A stretch of 6,372 nucleotides of DNA from Nitrospirota bacterium (GCA_029881175.1 JAOUNC010000167.1:1-6372); one strand, 5' to 3'; shown: positions 1 through 6,229, numbered from the stretch's first letter. Numbers and translations: made by a program. Notes: a model not told the origin generated them from the sequence alone.

Positions 1-86
1 CCTCGCACTAAAAAAAATTTGATTTTCCCTGAATCTATATACTTAGGACGAGTGAGCTGGGGAACTGGAAAAAGGGAGAGCGTGGA

Positions 87-189
87 TCAGGCACTGAACC
101 GGAACCAATGTGGGGTTGCACTGTTTTCAAGAACGCATCGAGAAGGGCCAGTGCCCGCGGTGAAGCGCGAGTGGACAACCCCTGCCTGA
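87..189. other. Nested inverted repeats, possible structured RNA or mobile-element remnant
   Basis: TCAGGCA (87-93) pairs with TGCCTGA (183-189), and GGGGTTG (112-118) pairs with CAACCCC (176-182). The two right arms are contiguous, so a long stem interrupted by an 18-nt one-sided bulge can form. Inside it, CACTG (119-123) pairs with CAGTG (149-153), and CGCG (156-159) pairs with CGCG (166-169) around a 6-nt loop. GGGC-CAGT-GCCC (145-156) is an alternative hairpin. I do not recognise a known RNA family (RNase P, tmRNA, SRP and 6S were considered). The strand of any transcript is unknown. Confidence 0.3.
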
Positions 190-207
190 GGAAAACCTAC
201 CATATCA

Positions 208-235
208 GGTGGTCAAAGTTTCGGGGGGCACTCCA
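208..235. mobile_element. Possible IS3-family-like terminal inverted repeat
   Basis: Read on the minus strand from 235 leftward, the sequence starts TGGAGTGCCCCCCGAAA and ends GACCACC. This resembles the TG...TGCCCCC...GGAC pattern at the ends of many IS3-family elements. The element body would lie to the left, beyond the window edge. No transposase reading frame is visible in positions 1-207 and the second end is not in the window. It may therefore be a solo end, a decayed remnant or a chance match. Confidence 0.3.
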
Positions 236-259
236 CTAGAAGTCCGTCAAATTATTCTT

Positions 260-283
260 TGCCTGTCTGCCTGCCTGCCTACC
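260..283. repeat. Short TGCC tandem repeat
   Basis: Six tetranucleotide units run in a row: TGCC TGTC TGCC TGCC TGCC TACC, with two of them mutated. It is non-coding and lies about 150 nt beyond the protease terminator. Such tracts can expand or contract by slippage, but at this length it may simply be a small decayed repeat. Confidence 0.75.
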
Positions 284-426
284 CTCCTTTATTCATATCT
301 CTCCACCAAAACACCCATAAAAAATACGCGTGATTAACTAGAAAAACAGGATGAATTCCCAATAAAAAATGTAGGGAATGACAACCACTTGGGATTACGA
401 ATCAAAACCGCTATATACTCGGGCGC

Positions 427-468
427 AAAAAAACGGGCTATCTTCTCACCAGAGAAGATAGCCCGTTT
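427..468 (-). terminator. Strong rho-independent terminator of the htrA-type gene
   Basis: A perfect 17-bp inverted repeat (431-447 with 452-468) encloses a 4-nt loop. Read on the minus strand, the stem AAACGGGCTATCTTCTC... is followed directly by seven T (427-433, partly overlapping the stem base). It lies 24 nt after the protease stop codon. On the plus strand the stem is followed by CCGTATTTCC without a T run, so it should act mainly on minus-strand transcription. Confidence 0.93.
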
Positions 469-492
469 CCGTATTTCCCCTAGTTCTTATTA

Positions 493-2010
493 TTAAATTT
501 TCACAGTCAGATATAAGGCCCCTTTCCCGCGATGAATATAGATCAGGGCCTCTTTTTGTTTAGCCAAATGGGAAACGACTTGCGCAAAGTCTCTCTCCGA
601 CCTGACCGGCTTCCGGTTGATCTCACTAATGACATCACCTTGAGCCAACCCCGCTCGTTCAGCATAACTGCCCGGGGTCACTTCCATCACTACCACGCCG
701 CTCACCTCTTCGCCTATTCCTAATTGTTGCGCCATTCGTCCATCTAAATCTCGAACAGCCACCCCGGCGAACGGACCATCATGTTTCATCGGGTTGGCAT
801 GCGCCACTTGCGTGGGTTCATTCTGTTCACGAATCACGGGTCGCAGAGTGACTTTTTTCCCCTCTCGCATCACCACAAGGGAAATGGTATTTCCCACGAC
901 CGTCCCCACCACCTGCCCTTGTAACGTACGCGGATCAATCACCGGCTGGCCTTCATATTCCACAATCACATCCCCGCGTTGAATGCCGGCTTGATCGGCA
1001 GGACTCCCCGGCATCACATTGGTCACTAAGGCCCCTTGGGCTTTGTCTAATTGGAAGGAATTGGCTAAATCAGGCGTGACCGCTTGTATGCCAACACCCA
1101 AAAATCCTCTGACTACTGCCCCGGTCTTCACCAAACTGGCATACACAGGGTGGGCAAGTTTCGTGGGCACCGCAAACCCGATTCCCTGGTATCCACCGGT
1201 TCGTGAAAAAATGGCGGTATTGATTCCGACCAACTCTCCACGGGTGTTCACCAACGCACCACCGGAATTGCCGGGGTTGATGGCCGCATCAGTTTGAATG
1301 AAATCTTCATACTGGGTAATTCCCATTCCGCCACGCCCTAAAGCACTGACAATCCCCAACGTGACAGTTGAATTCAACCCAAACGGATTGCCCACTGCCA
1401 AGACATATTCCCCCACTTGTAAGCTGGACGAATCGCCCCATTGAATAAACGGCAGATCGGTTGCCTCAATTTTGATCACAGCCAAGTCGGTTTGAGGATC
1501 AAGACCGACCACTGTTCCTGGAAATTCGCGTTTATCTGGAAGCGTCACCAAAATCTCCTTCACGTCCTCCACCACATGATTGTTGGTCAGGACATAGCCG
1601 TCTGCTGACACTATGACTCCCGACCCGGCACCTTGTTCTTGCGGAGCCGGGGCATTAGGATGTTGCCTCGGCAACCCCGATCCACCAGGCCATTCAAAAA
1701 ACTTTTCCATCGGATTCAATTGCGGCCCTGACATCGGAACCGCCGCCTGCTTTCTCACGGTAATATTCACGACGGCCGGAGTCACCTTCTTGGCAATATC
1801 CGCAAACCCCCCTTGTTGAAAGTACGGAGGGTCCGCCAATTGGGAACCCGAAGATGAAGGAGGATTCGCGGCATGGGATTGAAAGGGCATATTCCAAGAA
1901 CCCAGCAGAAGTCCTCCAACGAGAATCCCCATGCCTGCTAGCCCTAAACACTTCTGCCAATACTTCAACACATCGAACTGCTGAACCAACTCCCGACCAT
2001 TCTTACCCAT
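493..2010 (-). CDS. Do/HtrA-family periplasmic serine protease (DegP/DegQ type, two PDZ domains)
   Basis: This 505-residue envelope protease/chaperone degrades or holds misfolded extracytoplasmic proteins. The N-terminus is basic, followed by a hydrophobic segment at about 22-39 and a possible signal peptidase I site after SHA (residue 47), so it is either secreted or anchored. The trypsin-like domain has an intact triad: His145 in LTNNHVV, Asp175 in TDLAVIKI and Ser249 in PGNSGGALV. PDZ1 spans about 300-392 (RGFLGVGIQ) and PDZ2 about 412-503 (FAGVAVRDL; GSYAERAGLAQGDVISEIN). Two PDZ domains fit DegP/DegQ and not the single-PDZ DegS. The symbol is left open because DegP and DegQ cannot be told apart here. 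I chose the ATG at 2010 because AAGGAGG lies 7 nt upstream. A TTG 39 nt earlier would extend the frame over that ribosome binding site and is unlikely. It is probably its own transcription unit, with a 269-nt upstream gap and a strong terminator 24 nt after the stop. HtrA genes are often envelope-stress induced, but I could not identify a matching promoter. Confidence 0.96.
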   Translation of the reverse strand: MGKNGRELVQQFDVLKYWQKCLGLAGMGILVGGLLLGSWNMPFQSHAANPPSSSGSQLADPPYFQQGGFADIAKKVTPAVVNITVRKQAAVPMSGPQLNPMEKFFEWPGGSGLPRQHPNAPAPQEQGAGSGVIVSADGYVLTNNHVVEDVKEILVTLPDKREFPGTVVGLDPQTDLAVIKIEATDLPFIQWGDSSSLQVGEYVLAVGNPFGLNSTVTLGIVSALGRGGMGITQYEDFIQTDAAINPGNSGGALVNTRGELVGINTAIFSRTGGYQGIGFAVPTKLAHPVYASLVKTGAVVRGFLGVGIQAVTPDLANSFQLDKAQGALVTNVMPGSPADQAGIQRGDVIVEYEGQPVIDPRTLQGQVVGTVVGNTISLVVMREGKKVTLRPVIREQNEPTQVAHANPMKHDGPFAGVAVRDLDGRMAQQLGIGEEVSGVVVMEVTPGSYAERAGLAQGDVISEINRKPVRSERDFAQVVSHLAKQKEALIYIHRGKGALYLTVKI

Positions 2011-2017
2011 GACTCTT

Positions 2018-2024
2018 CCTCCTT
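2018..2024 (-). promoter_or_regulatory. Ribosome binding site that decides the protease start
   Basis: AAGGAGG on the minus strand, 7 nt before the ATG at 2010, is a near-perfect Shine-Dalgarno sequence. It rules against the upstream in-frame TTG at 2049 and sets the protease length at 505 residues. Confidence 0.9.
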
Positions 2025-2147
2025 GATGAAAGTGAATCAATATTTCCAAGATTCATACAAGGAGCATACACCTCAACTCTAACGTAGAGATTAAATATAG
2101 ATTAGAATTTCTTAAGACTGAGGAGAACAGCGCAGAGGAGAAACGTG

Positions 2148-2187
2148 TTCAAAAAGCCCCAAACACTCGAATACGATGGCTTTTGAA
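2148..2187. repeat. Imperfect inverted repeat upstream of the protease gene
   Basis: TTCAAAAAGCC (2148-2158) and GGCTTTTGAA (2178-2187) are complementary over 10 bp with one bulged A and a 19-nt loop. On the minus strand the second arm carries GGCTTTTT, so it could be a weak terminator, an attenuator-like hairpin or a protein site. It lies 92 nt after the CBS gene stop. Confidence 0.4.
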
Positions 2188-2223
2188 AAAATTCGGAAGC
2201 TGGCTGGGAGGATTGCAGCCACC

Positions 2224-2242
2224 AAAAAACTGTCAAACAGTC
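2224..2242 (-). terminator. Weak candidate terminator after the CBS-domain gene
   Basis: On the minus strand ACTGT-TTG-ACAGT forms a 5-bp stem with a 3-nt loop, followed by a run of six T (2229-2224). It lies about 38 nt after the CBS gene stop. The position and T run fit an intrinsic terminator, but the stem is short and not GC-rich, so termination may be incomplete and some read-through into the protease gene is possible. Confidence 0.45.
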
Positions 2243-2279
2243 TTCTGATGGCCGCTCTTTTTATGTCTTGACGAATACA

Positions 2280-3047
2280 CTAGACCACGCCGGAGTAGTA
2301 CCGAAGGACATCTGAAACCGACAACACACCCACAATGCGACCGCTTTCTGTGACGGCCAAATGCCTGGTCCCTTTTTCTTTCATGAAGCGCACCGCGTCA
2401 ACAATTGGATCGCTCGTCTCAATAGTGACCAGCGGTTCTCGCATACAGGTTTTCACTGTTGTCGTGGTGGCATCAGTCCCCGAAGCCACCACTTCACGCG
2501 TCAATTCAGTTTCGGAAATGAATCCAATATATTCATCCCCGCTTTGGACGAGTAATGAACCAATTTTCCATTTCTGCAAACATTGTCCAGCCTCCCGAAG
2601 CGTCGCATCAAGAGAGATCGCGCGAACCGTGTTAGCCATAAAATCGGAAACATGCGGTCCCGTGGCTTTTCGTTTCCGGGTTTCCTGAGCCAACGAAGCT
2701 CGGCGTCCTTCTAATTCGGCAATCGCGCTTTCCAACACGCGAAGCCGTTGACGAATTGTTTCTCGCTGGGATTGGGAATCGGTGCCTTCTGGAGCTTCAT
2801 CTGGTAAATTTAACAGGCCAGCGGCTTCACCAACTTCCGCATATTCATAGGTGTCCAACAGGGGTGATGAACTCCCAAAGGCTTCAGATAACAAATCTTC
2901 GGTCACGGCATCGAACTCGTTTAAGATTTCTGCCGATGGTTCAGTCATCAAATGTTTTTTCAAGGCATCCAATTGCTGACGCAACCGCTGAATATTCTGA
3001 TCTAAGGACCGGGCTCGATCTTTTTTGGTCACCGCCTGCGAATCCAT
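2280..3047 (-). CDS. CBS-domain pair protein with N-terminal coiled-coil region
   Basis: This 255-residue soluble protein is probably a regulatory or nucleotide-sensing factor. Residues 8-35 and about 92-125 are heptad-like, charged and Leu-rich (NIQRLRQQLDALKK; RLRVLESAIAELEGRR), consistent with coiled coils. An acidic linker (about 36-90) separates them. CBS1 spans about 131-187 (IGSLLVQSGDEYIGFISETE) and CBS2 about 196-253 (GTRHLAVTESGRIVGVLSVS). The second ends in the VSDV segment, which resembles the S/T-x-x-D contact to ribose/phosphate seen in AMP- or ATP-binding CBS pairs. No catalytic, DNA-binding or membrane domain can be seen. The start ATG has a strong GAGGAGG 4 nt upstream. The gene lies 160 nt downstream of mgtE with a weak candidate promoter between, so it may be separately transcribed or partly co-transcribed. 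Ligand and partner are unknown. Proximity to MgtE suggests, but does not prove, a role in ion or energy sensing. Confidence 0.88.
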   Translation of the reverse strand: MDSQAVTKKDRARSLDQNIQRLRQQLDALKKHLMTEPSAEILNEFDAVTEDLLSEAFGSSSPLLDTYEYAEVGEAAGLLNLPDEAPEGTDSQSQRETIRQRLRVLESAIAELEGRRASLAQETRKRKATGPHVSDFMANTVRAISLDATLREAGQCLQKWKIGSLLVQSGDEYIGFISETELTREVVASGTDATTTTVKTCMREPLVTIETSDPIVDAVRFMKEKGTRHLAVTESGRIVGVLSVSDVLRYYSGVV

Positions 3048-3051
3048 AAAG

Positions 3052-3058
3052 CCTCCTC
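3052..3058 (-). promoter_or_regulatory. Ribosome binding site of the CBS-domain gene
   Basis: GAGGAGG lies 4 nt before the ATG at 3047 on the minus strand. The spacing is a little short if all seven bases pair, but GAGG further upstream gives a normal distance. It supports the ATG as the true start and independent translation of this gene. Confidence 0.8.
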
Positions 3059-3083
3059 TTTTAGAGAAATAAAATGGACTCCG

Positions 3084-3112
3084 ATCCTACCCCACTCCTC
3101 CAAAGTAGGCAA
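3084..3112 (-). promoter_or_regulatory. Weak candidate promoter of the CBS-domain gene
   Basis: On the minus strand TTGCCT (3112-3107) and TAGGAT (3089-3084) are 17 nt apart, ending 37 nt before the CBS gene ATG. Both boxes are poor matches (three and four of six), so the spacing is the main support. If it is not real, the gene would be read from the mgtE operon. Confidence 0.28.
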
Positions 3113-3194
3113 CCTCAATACAGAAGAAAGATACCGTTCGGCCCCTGTGGAATAAGCCTAAAGCTGATTAAGTAGAATATTGACAAAGAATAGG

Positions 3195-3209
3195 TAAAGC
3201 CGCTGGCTT
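3195..3209 (-). terminator. Very weak hairpin at the mgtE stop codon
   Basis: AAGCC-AGC-GGCTT on the minus strand forms a 5-bp stem overlapping the mgtE TAA, followed by only TTA and not a T tract. It is the only stem-loop I see near the end of the three-gene operon. It is probably not an efficient terminator, so transcription may continue into the CBS gene. Confidence 0.2.
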
Positions 3210-4545
3210 ATTGGACTTCCAATAAACTGGAAAGGAGAGTAGCCAAGCCTAAGAAGCTGAAAAACCCGACGATATCAGTGACGGTCGTCAGAACGATACT
3301 AGAAGATTGGGCTGGGTCTTGTTTCATGGCTTGTAACGCGATAGGAATAATGGCTCCTGACAATCCCGCGATCACCATTGAAATAATCATCGACAACCCG
3401 ATAATGACGGTGAGGCCCAAAGACCCACTCCAAAGTGCGACGGCAAGGCAGGCCGTCGCCGAGACTGCCAATCCATTCAGAAACGCCACGTAGACTTCCT
3501 TCCCACTCACCCGCAACCATTGAGAAGGACGAATATCCCGAAGAGCCAACCCCCGAATCACCACGGCCAGGGATTGTGCACCCGTATTCCCGGATTGCCC
3601 AGCCACCACAGGGAGCAAGACGGCCAATGCGGTAAATTTGGCAATCGTTCCTTCAAACATTCCAACAACGAAAGCCGCTAAAAAGGCCGTAACCAAATTC
3701 AACTGTAGCCAGGGTAATCGTTTCTGTACCGAAAACCAGACTGGCGAAAGCGCTCGTTCGTCTTTATTGGCACCAACCATCGTCAGCAAGTCGGCACTCG
3801 CATCTTCCTGACTGGCTTTAATAATATCTTCGTTGCGCACCACGCCTACAAGACGGTCATCCAAATCCACAACGGGAATCGTGAAAAAATGCCGTTCTTT
3901 AAACAGCTCGACGATTTCCTCTCTCGACTCAAGGGGATGAATGGTGGGCAAATCACGAATCATGACCGCTTGTAATTTTTCCTCAGGATCCACCAGCAAC
4001 AAATCGCGCACCGAAAATTTTCCCACCAGTTTTTGGCTACGATCTATCACATACACATCATGCACATCTTTTTGTGCACGCGATCGAACCTGCAACATGG
4101 CATCCCGAACCGTCAGATCTTCTTGCAAGACAAAAAAATTCGGATCCATGATACTGCCCACCGATCCCACGGGATACGTCATGTAGGATCGAATGTCTTG
4201 GGCATACCGCTCCGGCACACGGAACAAAATAGCCCGTTGCAGATCTTCATCCAAGCGCTGAAACAAGGCGGCGGCCAGAGAGGGAGACAGATGTGGAATC
4301 ACCTGCTTCAATAAATCAGTGGGCATCAATGTAATTACTTCGGCAGCCACAGGCGGAGTAATACTGGAAAGCAGGTTCGCCGCATTTTTGGCACTGGTCC
4401 CTTGGAAGATTCGTAGAATATCGGCAGCCGGATAGGATTCCAATATTCTGGCGGCCTCTTCATGATGTTTCAGAAAGAACGCTTCATTCAGAATATGGGT
4501 ACCAGATCGTCCCGTCATGGTCATGGCAACGGTTGGGTCACTCAT
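3208..4545 (-). CDS. mgtE: Magnesium transporter MgtE
   Basis: This is a full-length, 445-residue, Mg2+-gated channel/transporter of the inner membrane, close to the usual family length of about 450. The order is the helical N-domain (about 18-125), CBS1 (about 131-188, VHDVYVIDRSQKLVGKFSVR), CBS2 (about 194-245, FFTIPVVDLDDRLVGVV), a connecting plug helix (about 250-276) and five membrane helices (about 281-443). Two hallmark motifs are present: LLPVVAGQSGNTGAQS at 310-325, and a DPAQSS...TTVTDIVG segment at 410-427. Asp424 in the latter corresponds to the pore aspartate needed for Mg2+ selectivity in the Thermus enzyme. The start chosen is the ATG that overlaps the upstream stop as TGATG, with GGAAG 8 nt upstream. 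An in-frame ATG 78 nt earlier (4623) lies inside the upstream gene and has no ribosome binding site. In family members the N/CBS half binds Mg2+ and closes the pore when Mg2+ is plentiful. All key parts are intact, so a working transporter is expected. Confidence 0.96.
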   Translation of the reverse strand: MSDPTVAMTMTGRSGTHILNEAFFLKHHEEAARILESYPAADILRIFQGTSAKNAANLLSSITPPVAAEVITLMPTDLLKQVIPHLSPSLAAALFQRLDEDLQRAILFRVPERYAQDIRSYMTYPVGSVGSIMDPNFFVLQEDLTVRDAMLQVRSRAQKDVHDVYVIDRSQKLVGKFSVRDLLLVDPEEKLQAVMIRDLPTIHPLESREEIVELFKERHFFTIPVVDLDDRLVGVVRNEDIIKASQEDASADLLTMVGANKDERALSPVWFSVQKRLPWLQLNLVTAFLAAFVVGMFEGTIAKFTALAVLLPVVAGQSGNTGAQSLAVVIRGLALRDIRPSQWLRVSGKEVYVAFLNGLAVSATACLAVALWSGSLGLTVIIGLSMIISMVIAGLSGAIIPIALQAMKQDPAQSSSIVLTTVTDIVGFFSFLGLATLLSSLLEVQ

Positions 4546-4547
4546 CA
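4543..4547 (-). promoter_or_regulatory. TGATG stop/start overlap coupling the soluble MgtE-like gene to mgtE
   Basis: The TGA of the soluble MgtE-like gene and the ATG of mgtE share one A. With GGAAG only 8 nt upstream, inside the preceding gene, this arrangement is typical of translational coupling by re-initiation. It implies that the two paralogues are made in linked amounts. Confidence 0.85.
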
Positions 4548-5378
4548 GACATTCTTCCGTTCGTGTAAGGTCTGTGCGACATCGGTCATGAGACGAATCC
4601 CTGTGATGGAATAGGCTTCCCATAATTGCATGAGCGAATCACTCATTGATCCCAAAGGTGCCTTCCCTTCAACATCTTTTTCAATCCGCCGCAACATGCG
4701 ATACCGTAAGGCTCCAAAAAATGTCCCCCATCGATCCACAACCGGTAACGTATGAAACCGACTCCATTCAGGATGTTTGAGAATCTCTTCGAGATTGGCC
4801 TCAGCTGACAACGTGATGATCTGCTGTTCCATTAACGTCCCCACTGAATGACCGGACGTATCTATCAATAATTGTCTCAATGTCAAGACGCCTTCCAATT
4901 TGCCATCTCGATCAATGACATAAATATAATACATGGCTTTCTGCCCATAGGTGCGGATCCGGGAGATGGCTTCTTCGACCGGAATATCCGGCGGCAGCGT
5001 AAAGACCTGGGGATCAGCTAAACTCCCAGCAGTATTGGGTGAATACCGCAAAGCCCGCCGAAGCGTCGAGCCTATCGCATTATCCAATCGTTCCAAAATG
5101 TCGTAACGTGTCGCCTCCTCAAACTGCCGAAGCACACCAATCGCCGACGTGGCATTCATCGCACTTAACACATCAGCGCTCAAACCCGGTGGAAATTCTT
5201 CAAGAATTTTGGCTGTCGACACCGGCAAACAATGCTCCAACACATTAGCAATTTCCTCACCAGGCAACACGTCCAAGAGGGCACTCGCTGCCTGCGGTCC
5301 CAGCGACTCCAAGTGACGAGCCGCCTCGACAGGATGGGATTGAAAGTACCCGAGAGTGAGATGGTGTTCTAGTTCCAT
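4545..5378 (-). CDS. Soluble MgtE-like protein: MgtE N-domain plus two CBS domains, no membrane domain
   Basis: This 277-residue cytoplasmic protein matches only the regulatory half of MgtE. Residues 6-115 form the helical MgtE N-domain (repeated Leu/Ala-rich helices, as in HPVEAARHLESLGPQAASAL). Residues 121-177 are CBS1, with the MgtE-type signature YIYVIDRDGKLEGVLTLRQL. Residues 180-235 are CBS2 (FHTLPVVDRWGTFFGALRYR). A 40-residue helical tail follows and there is no transmembrane segment. It aligns end to end with the first 250 residues of the MgtE encoded next, so it is a diverged paralogue and not a frameshifted fragment: both genes are intact with their own starts. In known MgtE transporters this half senses cytosolic Mg2+ and closes the pore. 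Here the acidic stretch after CBS2 is replaced by basic and aromatic residues, so Mg2+ sensing may be altered. Only a weak purine stretch (AGAAAAG) precedes the ATG, which starts 2 nt after the channel gene, so translation is probably coupled. A regulatory role for the neighbouring transporter or channel is inference. Confidence 0.85.
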   Translation of the reverse strand: MELEHHLTLGYFQSHPVEAARHLESLGPQAASALLDVLPGEEIANVLEHCLPVSTAKILEEFPPGLSADVLSAMNATSAIGVLRQFEEATRYDILERLDNAIGSTLRRALRYSPNTAGSLADPQVFTLPPDIPVEEAISRIRTYGQKAMYYIYVIDRDGKLEGVLTLRQLLIDTSGHSVGTLMEQQIITLSAEANLEEILKHPEWSRFHTLPVVDRWGTFFGALRYRMLRRIEKDVEGKAPLGSMSDSLMQLWEAYSITGIRLMTDVAQTLHERKNV

Positions 5379-5380
5379 GG

Positions 5381-6229
5381 CTACTTTTCTGGATGCGTGA
5401 TGACGGCGGTAGCCTCAGAAAATTGCGAAGCTGGAATAATGACGCGACCCTCCCTAGTTTCCAACACCACAGAAATCGGAGTCACCGCCACGACAGTTCC
5501 CTGCGTCTCGCCGACCTTCACCGTCATACCCACTCGGACAACGGATCCCAAATAATGCGCGGCAATCAAATTCGCGACAGCGGTGCGAGAGCCTAAGCCA
5601 AAAGACAGGGCCGCCCCGCCAATGAGCCCAGCCAGTAAAATGGCAATAGTATTATTAAGCAACTCGGTATCAATACCTAGAGCATCGATGGCTGTCACGA
5701 CAATCAACAACACGACCGCCACATAGACCGCCTGAGCCACAATGGTTCCATGGGTGATACCAGCTGAGCTGCACGTCATCGTAATCAGTTCACGGACAAA
5801 ATTCGCCGCCAATAAACCGAGCAGCAGGACCAAGACCGCAATACCAATCTTGGGGATATAGTTGGCAATGCCGGTCAGGGCATCGGATGCCATGGTCAAG
5901 CCCAAGTTATCCGAGGCTTTAATCAGAAAGACCAAAAAGATAATCCAAAATCCAATCATACCCAGGATTTCGGAAACCTTTTGTTTCGTCCCGGCCCGTT
6001 CAAGCAATGTCTGCACGGCCGTGCGACTCAGCAACCGGTCAAAACCCACTAACTGAAGGAATCGTATCGTCGCAATAGACACGACTTTGCCCAGGAAATA
6101 GCCCAACCCCAATAGCATGATGGACAAAATAATCGTGGGCAAAAAGGCCACAATCTGGACCAGACTCGCAGTCACCGCCTCTGTCAGCCCTCCCCACCAC
6201 CCGGTCATTGTCAGATTTTTTTGTTCCAT
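5381..6229 (-). CDS. MscS-like small mechanosensitive channel with TM-helix repeats
   Basis: This 282-residue inner-membrane protein probably forms a small ion channel of the MscS superfamily, in the subgroup with conserved TM-helix repeats (CmpX-like). Hydrophobic segments lie at about residues 23-47, 85-104, 126-145, 165-186 and 190-213. The last is Gly/Ala-rich (GLIGGAALSFGLGSR) and resembles the pore-lining TM3 of MscS. It runs into a beta-type MscS domain at about 215-280 (GSVVRVGMTVKVGETQGTVV, then RVIIPASQF). The protein ends there, so the large C-terminal alpha/beta cage of MscS is absent. Residues 30-50 and 125-145 look like two copies of one unit (LP-I---I-LL-LG-F pattern), which suggests internal duplication. 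The ATG has no strong Shine-Dalgarno sequence. It is first in a tight operon, and its TAG stop is 2 nt before the start of the soluble MgtE-like gene. Family assignment is fairly sure. Ion specificity and actual mechanosensitivity are not visible in the sequence. Confidence 0.85.
   Translation of the reverse strand: MEQKNLTMTGWWGGLTEAVTASLVQIVAFLPTIILSIMLLGLGYFLGKVVSIATIRFLQLVGFDRLLSRTAVQTLLERAGTKQKVSEILGMIGFWIIFLVFLIKASDNLGLTMASDALTGIANYIPKIGIAVLVLLLGLLAANFVRELITMTCSSAGITHGTIVAQAVYVAVVLLIVVTAIDALGIDTELLNNTIAILLAGLIGGAALSFGLGSRTAVANLIAAHYLGSVVRVGMTVKVGETQGTVVAVTPISVVLETREGRVIIPASQFSEATAVITHPEK

Larger units (their letters stand above)
1..426. other. Non-coding left end of the window
   Basis: I see no convincing gene in this stretch. 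Plus-strand frames are open from 1 to 189 (cut by the window edge, ending in TGA) and from 33 to 239. Both lack a ribosome binding site and any recognisable protein pattern, and open frames of about 60 codons are expected by chance. What it does hold is a GC-rich set of inverted repeats (87-189), an IS-end-like sequence (208-235) and a TGCC repeat (260-283). An AT-rich stretch (about 290-426) then leads to the protease terminator. Confidence 0.6.
2011..2279 (-). other. Intergenic region upstream of the protease gene
   Basis: This 269-nt gap separates the CBS gene stop from the protease start. Besides the weak terminator and the ribosome binding site, it is AT-rich near 2085-2115 (minus-strand TTCTAATCTATATTTAA). 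It also has a small perfect palindrome, CTCTA-ACG-TAGAG (2077-2089), about 70 nt before the ATG, where an operator could lie. TGTATG occurs twice nearby (minus strand, around 2065-2070 and 2054-2059). I could not find a convincing -35/-10 pair or an extracytoplasmic-stress promoter. Confidence 0.4.

Noticed and set aside
1..189. Plus-strand open frame reaching in from the window edge (about 62 codons).
   Set aside because: No recognisable protein pattern, overlapping open frames in the same region, and a length expected by chance. Without sequence further left it cannot be called a gene end.
2011..2049. N-terminal extension of the protease from a TTG at 2049 (13 extra residues).
   Set aside because: It would run across the near-perfect AAGGAGG ribosome binding site of the ATG at 2010, and it has no ribosome binding site of its own.
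2201..2220. GGCTG...CAGCC stem as a terminator for the CBS gene.
   Set aside because: The stem is only 5 bp with a 9-10 nt loop, and on the minus strand no T run follows directly.
2335..2688. Plus-strand open frames opposite the CBS, protease and MgtE genes.
   Set aside because: They are antisense shadows of strongly supported minus-strand genes, with no ribosome binding sites or sensible protein composition.
4546..4623. Longer mgtE start at the ATG at 4623.
   Set aside because: It lies inside the upstream gene with no Shine-Dalgarno sequence, adds a His/Arg/Asp-rich stretch foreign to MgtE, and is displaced by the ATG in the TGATG overlap.
4545..5378. Soluble MgtE-like gene as a broken 5' fragment of mgtE.
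   Set aside because: It has an intact frame, a natural C-terminal tail and a coupled start and stop, and the next gene has its own complete N and CBS domains. It is a paralogue, not a frameshift remnant.
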